Shown here: positions 35,598-43,978 of the stretch, piece by piece
How the letters are laid out: each line of letters begins with the position of its first letter
How positions within the stretch are numbered: the first letter of the stretch is position 1
Assembly: GCA_963811905.1 (NCBI GenBank)
Contig: CAWETK010000020.1
Location: 62,001-126,000 of the forward strand
Length of the DNA: 64,000 bases
Direction of reading: 5' to 3'
From: DATFVA01 sp963811905
GTDB taxonomy: Bacteria > Bacteroidota > Ignavibacteria > Ignavibacteriales > Ignavibacteriaceae
Notes under the pieces: model-generated
Database searches by the model: none
Seen by the model: only the letters and a program-made list of their open reading frames with translations
What the model was told of the DNA's origin: nothing
Program-made: the position numbers and the translations under genes

Positions 35598-37581
35598 TTA
35601 TTCTGCTTCCGGTTTTCCTCTCAATGCGTCCCAGATCATATAGACACAAAGTAATGCAAACATTATCAGGGCAAGTAATTCTGCAGAATGAGATTCAGCC
35701 CATTCAAGGTTAACCCAGTTATACCCGAGATACCTGAGGAATGCGCTTATTACTCCCATCAAAGCACCGCCCGCAATAAATCCGGAGGCTATCAAGGTGC
35801 CCCGTTCACGTCTTGCATTATTGACTTTTTCGTCTTTACTTCTTGTTGAAACAAAGTAAGCAATCAATCCGCCGACAAGCAGAGGAGTGTTCAGTTCAAG
35901 TGGAATATACATTCCGAGAGCGAAGGCCAGTGCCGGAACACCAATCATTGTTAGTACAAGTGCCAGGATCGCTCCCACAATATAAAGCATCCAGGGTGCA
36001 GGCTGCTGTGCCATAAGAGGCTGTATTACTGCTGCCATTGCATTTGCCTGGGGTGCAACGAGAGCGCCTTCACCGGTGAACCCGTATGTATCGTTAAGTA
36101 TCATTATAACATAACCTACTGTTAAAGCAGATACTAAAACACCAAGGAACTTCCATCTTTCCTGTTTATAAGGAGAAGTTCCCAGCCAGTAGCCGATCTT
36201 AAGGTCTGTTATAAAGCCGCCTGCCATCGATAGTGCCGTGCAGACAACGCCGCCGATTATCAGTGCGGCAACCATTCCTGATTCACCTTTAAGACCAACC
36301 GACGTTAAAATTATGGAAGAAAGGATTAATGTCATTAAAGTCATTCCGCTTACAGGGTTTGTGCCGACTATAGCAATTGCATTGGCGGCAACGGTTGTAA
36401 ACAGGAATGCGATCAGCATTACAATAAACAGTCCTGTGAGCGCCCAGCCGATATTATGTACTACTCCGAGCTGGAAGAAATACAAGCAGCAGGATCGTTG
36501 TGATAATAAGACCAAAAACAATTACTTTCATCGAAAGATCCCGGTTGGTCCTTACATGTTCATCATCTGCTTTTTTCTTCTGGAAGAGTTCCGTTACACC
36601 CATGGTAACTGCGCCCTTGATGATTTTTGATGAACGTATAATTCCAATGATGCCCGCCATTGCAATTCCGCCTATACCCACGTGACGGATGTAATTCCTG
36701 AATATTTCCTCCGCACTCATCTGGTTTATGAGTTTGGTAACCCCTGTTCCGAGGGGAACTGCGAGATCAGCACCGATATATGATACAACGGGAATCAGCA
36801 GGTACCACGAAACAAATGAACCAGCACAAATTATCGCGGCATATTTCAAACCGACTATGTAGCCTAATCCCATTACCGCTGCACCGACATTAAGACGAAA
36901 TACGAGTTTGAATTTATCGGCAAGAACTTCACCAAATCCAAAAACCCTCGTAGTAAAGGTCTCACTCCACCAGCCGAAAGTTGCAATCACAAAATCATAA
37001 ATACCGCCTATCAAACCGCTTGCAACAAGTACAAGAGCCTGCTTTCCGCCTTTCTCTCCGGCAACAAGGATCTCAGTGGTGGCAGTCGCTTCGGGGAAAG
37101 GGAACTTCCCATGCATTTCTGCAACAAAATATTTTCTGAAAGGAATAAGGAACAGGATTCCCAGGACGCCTCCGAATACTGAAGCAAGAAATATCTGGAA
37201 GAAATGAGCCTGCAGATTTAAAATGTACAGGGCAGGGATCGTAAATATAGCACCGGCCACAATCAAGCCTGAGTTCTGCCCTATTGACTGAATAATTACA
37301 TTCTGCCCCATTGCTCCTTTCATCTTACTTCCAGCCGAGAGGCCGACTGCAATAATCGCGATGGGAATAGCTGCTTCAAAAACCTGACCTATCTTTAGTC
37401 CAAGATAAGCAGCAGCTGCAGAAAACAAGACAGCCATCAGCAAACCCATTGTCACTGAATAAGGAGTAACCTCCTTCGGATTCTGACCGGGCTTCATTAT
37501 CGGGACATACTCCTCTCCCGGCTTCAGCTCAGTGTATGCATTCTCCGGAAGGCCTTTAACTTTTTCTATATGTTCACTCAT
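35598..37581 (-). pseudogene. OPT-family oligopeptide transporter, frameshifted
   Basis: Two overlapping frames (37581-36454 and 36521-35598) together make a transporter of about 660 residues, the usual size for the OPT family. The first half carries AAYLGLKIGQVFEAAIPIAI and FPEATATTEIL, OPT hallmarks; the second has VGTNPVSGMT and ALAFALGMYIPLEL. Removing one T from the TTT run at about 36480 (minus strand) restores a continuous helix ILLLVFFQLGVVHNIG. OPT proteins import small peptides or metal-peptide complexes by proton symport. It starts 11 bases after the TPPII-like protease gene, so the two form a unit ended by the terminator at 35552. Real mutation and sequencing error cannot be told apart here. 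Confidence 0.85.
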
Positions 37582-37592
37582 AAGACATTACC

Positions 37593-40388
37593 CTATTTAA
37601 AGTTGATAGTAATTGGTAATTCGTATTCAGTTTTCTGCGATGCGGAAGATGTAAATGTAACAGTTCCGTAAACCAGCGACCCTTCCGGCATGCTGTAAGA
37701 GGGGTCTGAATAATTCAGGTACAGCTTCTGTGCAATTGAAGGATAAAGTGAAGAACTTCCTCTTGAATTTCCTGTGATTGAAAACTGAGGCTGAGAATCC
37801 ATTTCGGTTTCCTCTTTTACAGTTACTGTCATACTGTCCGAAGCATTTGTGAACGCAGGGACAAGTTCGAAAGTCAGGTTTGATCCGTCGTTAACTTCTC
37901 CGGCGGTTATGGTAATAGATCCTGTCCTGTAGCTCAGACCATCTTTGGTAAGAGCAACACCGCTGTCATCAAGCACCTGGAAAGAGAAATCGGTTACTTT
38001 GTTATAATCTTCTTTGCTCAGGATGAGATTAAACGTCTTGGATGTTTCACCGGGTTTAAATGTGAAAGGATATTTGTAGGTATCTTTTCCGTTTAATTTA
38101 AATTCATGGGTCACGACATATCCCTTAATTTGTCCCGCAACCGAATAAGACTTCAACTCGTTATAATAATTAATAACATCAATAGTATTACTTGTTCCGG
38201 TAAGTTCATTACTGTCAATTCTCTTAATACTATTGAAGTCAACCTTCAGGTTGTAATTTGAAACGGTATCGGCAAGGAAGTATCCTTCAACCATCACTTC
38301 ATATACACCGGGTTCAAAATTGTAATAATTGCCTCCGATAGATTCATTATCATTCTGTGAAGACAGCATATTAGAGAGTTCAATGGGTCTTCCATCGGGG
38401 TCTGCTATCCTGTAGCGGGCCAGGATGTATTCCTTGCCTGCTTTACTCAGTTCAATATGCATAGTTGTCTCACCGGCCGGTATTCTCACGAAATACCTGT
38501 TTACCATACCTATATTTACCTTCTCATTTTTCCATTCCATACTGTAGTCATTGGAAGCATTGAAATCGTAGGGTATTATTACGGTGGCCAGCATATCGAA
38601 CTCAGGCATTTTTGTATAATCATCCCGGGTTGCCGAGATCCTGCCGCAGTAGAGTCCGGGTTTGGTCAATTTGGATTTATCAAACTGGATGTTTATTGCA
38701 GTCGGCTGATCGTTGCGTATATAGGTTTTCTTCTGAACCGGTTTTATCCAGTCGGCATCTGTTTTAATATTGAATCCCCTGTAAAAATTTGCCTGCTTCT
38801 GGAAATTATCCCTCCGTACAATAAAATTAAAACTTTCTTTTCCCGTAATAAATGAGCCGTCTCTCAAGTAAAGGTTAGGTGCTTTACCATCAGGCATATT
38901 GGGCGCAAGGGAAGTAATCGTATAATGTTCATAATTCTTTACTTCACCCTGGTCAACAAATTTCTTCAGCAATTCCCATGCTTTCGCTGCATTTATATAT
39001 CCGTGGCCCTGATCGATCCAGCTATAATTCTCCATATAAGTAGCACTCTGCCTTACCGCTTCATACAGCAGTTCCGATGGGATCTTTGTATCCGGGTATT
39101 CTTTTGCTGCAGCGCTTAGAAGAAGCGACATAACACCTGTAGTGTATGGTGATGCCATACTTGTTCCCCAGAACCTGTCCGCAGGCATATAATTCGGGAC
39201 TGTAGAAAAAGCCGCACCCGGGGATACCACATCCGGTTTATCTACCTCACCGCCTCTTGAAGAAAAATAAAGTATGATATCATGGTTCAGCCTGGCACCG
39301 TAAAGGTCCCTTCCCACACTTTTAGTCAGGACAGCCCCCGAAGAAAAAACATAATCAGCAGATGATGGAAGTCCCTGCGATGAAACACTCGGGCCTTCAT
39401 TACCATTAGCCACACATATATAAAGATACGGGTTGTCCTTCATCAGCTTTGTTATCAAATTTTCCATTTCGGCACGCCCTTCAATTTCAGCGCCTATTCC
39501 AAAGCTCATATTGACTATACACGGCTCTTTTCTTTCTTTGGAAATCTTATCAGCGAACAAATAAGCCTTTTTCATACTCTCAGTTACCGTGGCTCCCCCG
39601 GTAAAAAGATTATTACCCAGTTTGCATGCTATTATCTTTGCTCCGGGAGCAACACCGTTAATTGTGGATCCGTCGATCATATAACCTGCGGCAATACCTG
39701 CAACGTGGGTTCCGTGAAATCCATCGTCAAAGAATAGCGAGATTTTACCTTCATCCGGAAATACGTGTAAGGCAAATGTCAGAGGGGTAAGTGCCTTTGT
39801 GGTTTTTATATGAAAAGCCTGCTGTTCCTTATCATAATCTTTTAAAGGCTGGTCATCAGAAAGGTCACCGTCACCGTTCATGTCAAAATAGGTTATCCAG
39901 TCGCCCGATTGGTCCTTATAAGTAACCATATAATATTTATCATTTGTATCGCCGTCGCCGTTAAGATCGGCTGAACCTGAGTTTGAATTGATAAGCTGCT
40001 TTTCGGTAAGAACACCGATATAATATTCCGCATCGGGAGATTTTATTTTATCTGCTCCTTTAACAGAGTAGCCCTTATCCTCGTTTACAAAATTGTTGTC
40101 GTCTTCATCCGCCTTATAGATAGGGATGTCTCCTTCTCCGGTAAAATCACGGGCATCGATAACTTTATTCTCGCCGGTTGAGGTTTTCTGAAGTCCGGCA
40201 ATGCCCATATCAACTCCGGTATCGAGAATGAAGATTATTGTGCCTCTGCCGTCGTATTCAGGATGGAGGCTGAGGAATTCGGAAACTCCTGTCGGATTTA
40301 AATCAAGAAAAGTCTGAGTTGAATCCTGCCCATATATAAAAGCAGATAGAATTATAAAATATACTGCTATGGTTTTATTTAAGTACAT
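37593..40388 (-). CDS. Secreted tripeptidyl-peptidase-II-like subtilase (S8)
   Basis: A 931-residue protein with a signal peptide (residues 1-21). The subtilisin triad is Asp56 (FILDTGVD), His225 (GFHGTHVAG) and Ser410 (WGTSMASP), with oxyanion Asn330 (ANGNEGP). The roughly 170-residue insert between Asp and His, ending near FDMNGDGDLSDDQPLKDY, and QGHGYINAAKAWEL after the Ser are features of tripeptidyl peptidase II, which removes tripeptides from free N-termini. The region after residue 480 (FRGF-like beta-sandwich, VRIPAGETTMHIEL) also fits TPPII, although the protein is shorter than the eukaryotic enzyme. Export and the adjacent oligopeptide transporter suggest extracellular peptide scavenging. 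Confidence 0.88.
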   Translation of the reverse strand: MYLNKTIAVYFIILSAFIYGQDSTQTFLDLNPTGVSEFLSLHPEYDGRGTIIFILDTGVDMGIAGLQKTSTGENKVIDARDFTGEGDIPIYKADEDDNNFVNEDKGYSVKGADKIKSPDAEYYIGVLTEKQLINSNSGSADLNGDGDTNDKYYMVTYKDQSGDWITYFDMNGDGDLSDDQPLKDYDKEQQAFHIKTTKALTPLTFALHVFPDEGKISLFFDDGFHGTHVAGIAAGYMIDGSTINGVAPGAKIIACKLGNNLFTGGATVTESMKKAYLFADKISKERKEPCIVNMSFGIGAEIEGRAEMENLITKLMKDNPYLYICVANGNEGPSVSSQGLPSSADYVFSSGAVLTKSVGRDLYGARLNHDIILYFSSRGGEVDKPDVVSPGAAFSTVPNYMPADRFWGTSMASPYTTGVMSLLLSAAAKEYPDTKIPSELLYEAVRQSATYMENYSWIDQGHGYINAAKAWELLKKFVDQGEVKNYEHYTITSLAPNMPDGKAPNLYLRDGSFITGKESFNFIVRRDNFQKQANFYRGFNIKTDADWIKPVQKKTYIRNDQPTAINIQFDKSKLTKPGLYCGRISATRDDYTKMPEFDMLATVIIPYDFNASNDYSMEWKNEKVNIGMVNRYFVRIPAGETTMHIELSKAGKEYILARYRIADPDGRPIELSNMLSSQNDNESIGGNYYNFEPGVYEVMVEGYFLADTVSNYNLKVDFNSIKRIDSNELTGTSNTIDVINYYNELKSYSVAGQIKGYVVTHEFKLNGKDTYKYPFTFKPGETSKTFNLILSKEDYNKVTDFSFQVLDDSGVALTKDGLSYRTGSITITAGEVNDGSNLTFELVPAFTNASDSMTVTVKEETEMDSQPQFSITGNSRGSSSLYPSIAQKLYLNYSDPSYSMPEGSLVYGTVTFTSSASQKTEYELPITINFK

Positions 40389-40590
40389 AAATAGCCCCGG
40401 TTGCTTTGTTTGTGAATAGAATAGATGGAATTATATAAGTTGAAATTTCATCGGTCGGGTTATATGAATAAAATGATATGATAAATTTAGCCATTAATCC
40501 AAAATTACATTTAAAGTGGCATCCTAAAATTACGTACATTTGTATACAGTGACAATCTAATATTACTATTTTATAGAAATAATTCGGCCT

Positions 40591-41268
40591 ATGAACAGAA
40601 AACTATACCTGGTTTCCACTCCCATCGGTAATTACGATGATATAACACTTAGAGCATTAAAGGTACTGCAGGAGGCAGACTTTATTATATGCGAGGAATT
40701 TAAAGAGGGGAGGAGGCTTTTATCGCAATATAAGATTGAAAAAGAACTTATTGACCTTAATGAACATAATGAAAAGGAAGCTGTTAACGATATACTGCTG
40801 AGGATTATAAATGGACAAAATGCAGCTTTGATATCGGACTGCGGAACACCTTTATTCTCCGACCCGGGGCACCTGCTTGTTGAAGTGTGTATTTCTCAGA
40901 AAATTGATATCGTACCGGTGCCCGGTGCTAATTCTTTATTGCCTGCTCTGACGGGATCTGGGCTGGATTTCGAAAAATTTTTCTACTACGGCTGGCTTTC
41001 CCCCAAGAAGGATATCCGGCGGCAGGAACTCTATAAACTGAAATACATGAAATACGTAATTGTACTTCTTGATACGCCATACAGACTACGGGCGCTGCTC
41101 GCAGATATCGTAAAAATGATTGGTAAGAACACCCGGGTTGTACTGGCATTCGAGTTGACTAAAAAAGGTGAAATATTTTACCGGGGAACAGCAGAGGAAA
41201 TTTTGAGGATCGCAGAACAGAAAAATCTGAAGGGGGAATTTGTACTGCTGGTGGATAATTCGAAATGA
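40591..41268 (+). CDS. rsmI: 16S rRNA 2'-O-ribose C1402 methyltransferase RsmI
   Basis: A 225-residue tetrapyrrole-methylase-fold enzyme that 2'-O-methylates C1402 of 16S rRNA using S-adenosylmethionine. It opens with LYLVSTPIGNYDDITLRAL, the hallmark of the family, followed by DFIICEEFKEGRRLL, ALISDCGTPLFSDPG (cofactor loop) and VPVPGANSLLPAL. The C-terminal part KKGEIFYRGTAEEIL and KGEFVLLVD are standard. It is slightly shorter than many RsmI proteins, which have a C-terminal extension. Monocistronic, divergent from the TPPII-like gene. Confidence 0.93.
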   Translation: MNRKLYLVSTPIGNYDDITLRALKVLQEADFIICEEFKEGRRLLSQYKIEKELIDLNEHNEKEAVNDILLRIINGQNAALISDCGTPLFSDPGHLLVEVCISQKIDIVPVPGANSLLPALTGSGLDFEKFFYYGWLSPKKDIRRQELYKLKYMKYVIVLLDTPYRLRALLADIVKMIGKNTRVVLAFELTKKGEIFYRGTAEEILRIAEQKNLKGEFVLLVDNSK

Positions 41269-41283
41269 GATCGCAGCCGGTGG

Positions 41284-41363
41284 GTAAGGAGGTAAGGGGG
41301 TAAGAAGGTCAGAAGGTGAGAAGATAAGAAGATAAGAAGATAAGAAGGTGAGAAGGTTAGAAG
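41284..41363 (+). repeat. Ten 8-bp tandem repeats (RTRAGAAG)
   Basis: Ten gap-free octamers: GTAAGGAG, GTAAGGGG, GTAAGAAG, GTCAGAAG, GTGAGAAG, three ATAAGAAG, GTGAGAAG and GTTAGAAG. All-purine-rich on the plus strand. It lies just after the rsmI stop in the 353-base gap 41269-41621. Confidence 0.9.
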
Positions 41364-41379
41364 GAACAAGGAAGCATAA

Positions 41380-41499
41380 GGGGTTGACTAAAAAAGTAAC
41401 CCTGACATTCCGATCGAGGGAAGAAACCTTAGAATTCGAAAAGATTTCTCGGTCGAAGACTCTCTCGAAATGACATTGTCTTGCTTTTTAGTCAGCCCC
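41380..41499. repeat. 120-bp imperfect inverted repeat (REP/BIME-like)
   Basis: Outer arms GGGGTTGACTAAAAAAGTAA (41380-41399) and TTGCTTTTTAGTCAGCCCC (41481-41499) are reverse complements with few mismatches. Inside, TGACATTCCGATCGAGG on the left corresponds to TGTCATTTCGAGAGAG read from the right. It resembles intergenic TGTCATTC-type palindromic elements common in environmental bacteria. No open reading frame is enclosed, so it could be a non-autonomous mobile element or a transcript-end structure for the convergent rsmI and rlmD genes. Confidence 0.65.
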
Positions 41500-41621
41500 G
41501 CGTTCTCACAGCTTCTCACAGAGAAATTTATAAAAGATAAAAGAAAAGTATCAAGGAAGAAGGAAAGAAGGTAAGAAATTAAGCTGCAATGGTTGTTGTT
41601 CTCCTATAATATACAAGCTAA

Positions 41622-43070
41622 TCATTTTTTCAGCAGAGCTACATTCTCAATGTGGTACGTATGCGGGAACATATCAACGGGACGGATTTTTATTAATTCA
41701 TAACCGGCTTCTTTAAGCATTTTAATGTCTCTTACCTGTGTGGCTGGGTTGCAGCTTACGTAAACTATTTTTCGGGGACCTAAGGCTATTACATCATTAA
41801 CGGTATTTTTATGCATTCCATTCCTGGGCGGATCTATTATGATTGTATCAGGTTTGGGGAGTTTCTTTTCTTCAAGTAAAGGAAGAAATGATTTGTAAAG
41901 ATCGGCTGTAATAAAATTTACATTATTAATATTGTTTATGACGGCATTTTCCTCAGCGTCTTTTACTGCAGGTTCGACTGATTCAAATGCATATACTTCC
42001 TTTGCCTTGCCTGAAACGTATATGGCTATTGTACCAGCTCCTGAATAAAGATCATAGACTATTTCATCGCCGCTGAGTTCAGCAAACTCTAAAGCCGTAT
42101 TATAAAGGTTTTCAGCCTGTAATGTATTTGTCTGAAAGAATGAATTTGCACTGATCCTGAATTTGTAGTCACCGATATAGTCATAAATGAATCCATCTCC
42201 GTAAAATACTTTCTCATAGTCTCCGGCAGCTACGGCAGCTTTCTTTAAGTTGATATTATTGATAATAGTAGTGATCTGAGGGATTTCCTTTATCAGCAGG
42301 GCTGAATAATCCCGCATTAGTTCATCGTTTTCTGAGGCGGTTACAAGGTTTACCATTAAACCTGCATCTTCCCCTGACTTCGCTTTTGATCTGTGCGATT
42401 GCTTAATCACGAGGTTTCGAAGGTACCCCTCGTGGGTTTTTGTTGAGTAAACCGGAACATTTTTTCCCTTGAAGAACTTTCTTGTAAGGTTCAGAATTTT
42501 ATTGCTTAATTCCGACTGCAGGAAGCATTCATCTATATCCAGGACTTTGTCATAAACTCCCGGGACATGCAGTCCCAGAGCAAATTCTTTATCAAGTATT
42601 TCCTGTGAACCTATTTCCTCTTTAGTAAGCCATCGTTTATCGGCAAAAGAATATTCCATTTTGTTCCTGTAATAGAATATTTTTTCGGAAGGAATGATAT
42701 CGTCCGTATCAAAGCCGGTTAATCCTCCGAGCCTCTCAAAAATTTCCTTTACCTGGTCATGCTTATAACTTAGCTGAACCTGGTAATTCAGGTCCTGCTG
42801 TTTACATCCTCCGCATGTACCGAAATATTTACAGCGTGCCTCTATTCTGTAAGGTGAGGGAACCAGGATTTTTTCAGCAACCGCCTCGGCATAAGATTTT
42901 TTAGTTTTGGTTATTCTCGCTTCAACTGTATCGCCGGGATATGATCCATTAACGAAAACCACATAGCCTGATTTCCTCTCATCGGAATCTTCTTTTTGTA
43001 TTCTTGAAATACCTTTCCCTTCAAAGGCATATTTTTCAATCTGAAATTCTAATTTGTCGCCTCGTTTCAA
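41622..43070 (-). CDS. rlmD: 23S rRNA (uracil-5-)-methyltransferase, RlmD/RumA family
   Basis: A 482-residue TrmA-family RNA methyltransferase that makes 5-methyluridine. An N-terminal TRAM domain (residues 1-65) is followed by the [4Fe-4S] cysteine set (C-x5-C-x2-C in ARCKYFGTCGGCKQQ), the Rossmann methyltransferase domain (VYDLYSGAGTIAIYV; FITADLYK; IIIDPPRNGMH) and the catalytic cysteine in VYVSCNPATQVRDI. Closest by architecture to RlmD (U1939), but RlmC/TrmA-type specificity cannot be excluded. It follows the other methyltransferase gene by one base on the minus strand. Confidence 0.88.
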   Translation of the reverse strand: MKRGDKLEFQIEKYAFEGKGISRIQKEDSDERKSGYVVFVNGSYPGDTVEARITKTKKSYAEAVAEKILVPSPYRIEARCKYFGTCGGCKQQDLNYQVQLSYKHDQVKEIFERLGGLTGFDTDDIIPSEKIFYYRNKMEYSFADKRWLTKEEIGSQEILDKEFALGLHVPGVYDKVLDIDECFLQSELSNKILNLTRKFFKGKNVPVYSTKTHEGYLRNLVIKQSHRSKAKSGEDAGLMVNLVTASENDELMRDYSALLIKEIPQITTIINNINLKKAAVAAGDYEKVFYGDGFIYDYIGDYKFRISANSFFQTNTLQAENLYNTALEFAELSGDEIVYDLYSGAGTIAIYVSGKAKEVYAFESVEPAVKDAEENAVINNINNVNFITADLYKSFLPLLEEKKLPKPDTIIIDPPRNGMHKNTVNDVIALGPRKIVYVSCNPATQVRDIKMLKEAGYELIKIRPVDMFPHTYHIENVALLKK

Positions 43071-43071
43071 T

Positions 43072-43773
43072 CTATTTCTTCCTCATAATTAAAGCTGAAA
43101 AGCCCATATATTCATTCCCTCCCAGTTTCAGATATACATTCGACTCATGGCTGATTTTCTTTAATACTTTTTTATAATAGCTTTTTTCCTGTTCACTCAG
43201 GTTTCCGGCTTCATTTGAAAGCTTCTTTTCACTCCACTGATAAAATTCTCTCAGCGTATATGACAGATCCTTTTTATCGAGTATTTCAAAACCTCTCTCC
43301 TCATAATATTTTTCAAGTTCCCCGATGAAAAGAGGCATCAGTTCTGAAGATTCCCAGATATTATTAATAAAAGCCGGGGGATTCTCTTTCAGCAGCACAA
43401 TTTCACCGGCACAGAAGGTCCCGCCCGGTTTAAGAATTCTTTTAATTTCCTTAATGATTTTATTTCTTTTAGGCACGGAGAGAGATGCCTGGGCGAATAA
43501 AATGTCAACAGAATCGTTGCGGAAATCTGTATTTTCATATTCCATCATCCGGATTTCGATATTTTTTTCACCTTGCTGCTGCAGTCTGTATCTCATGGTT
43601 ATAAGGGAATCATAATCATCGACTATTATAATAATTTTTGCCGCTTCACCCAGGTTAAGTTTCCGGGCAATTTCAATAGTTCCCGGTCCGGCAATAATTA
43701 CTTTTTGATCCTTTATTTCGGTACTGCTGAATAAGAATTTTACCTGCTGGTCGGTACCTGGAAGAAATATCAT
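43072..43773 (-). CDS. Class I SAM-dependent methyltransferase
   Basis: A 233-residue protein. The Rossmann methyltransferase motifs are VIIAGPGTIEIARKL (motif I, with GPGT), IIIIVDDYDSL, DSVDILFAQASLSVP (motif IV) and RILKPGGTFCAGEIVLL (post-motif IV). The substrate is unknown; the C-terminal half is helical and charged. Its stop is one base from the rlmD start, so both are cotranscribed, suggesting but not proving a role in RNA or ribosome modification. Confidence 0.75.
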   Translation of the reverse strand: MIFLPGTDQQVKFLFSSTEIKDQKVIIAGPGTIEIARKLNLGEAAKIIIIVDDYDSLITMRYRLQQQGEKNIEIRMMEYENTDFRNDSVDILFAQASLSVPKRNKIIKEIKRILKPGGTFCAGEIVLLKENPPAFINNIWESSELMPLFIGELEKYYEERGFEILDKKDLSYTLREFYQWSEKKLSNEAGNLSEQEKSYYKKVLKKISHESNVYLKLGGNEYMGFSALIMRKK

Positions 43774-43978
43774 CTTTTAGTTTTTCCGGGGAATAGATGG
43801 AGATATAAAATTTAGAAATGCAATTTACTCAAACTTTTTTAAACCCTGAAAGATATGTGACGGGATTAGCTTAACATTGCCTTTATAAACAAGTTAGGCT
43901 ATTTTTGAGAAGCGATCGGGGAACAAATATGAATAAAAAATGCAAATTCCCTGCAGGTACAATCAATTCGAGGCTTAA

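Noticed and set aside
41284..41363. CRISPR array
   Set aside because: Units are 8 bp with no spacers; same holds for 24346-24411 and 59232-59263. No cas genes present.
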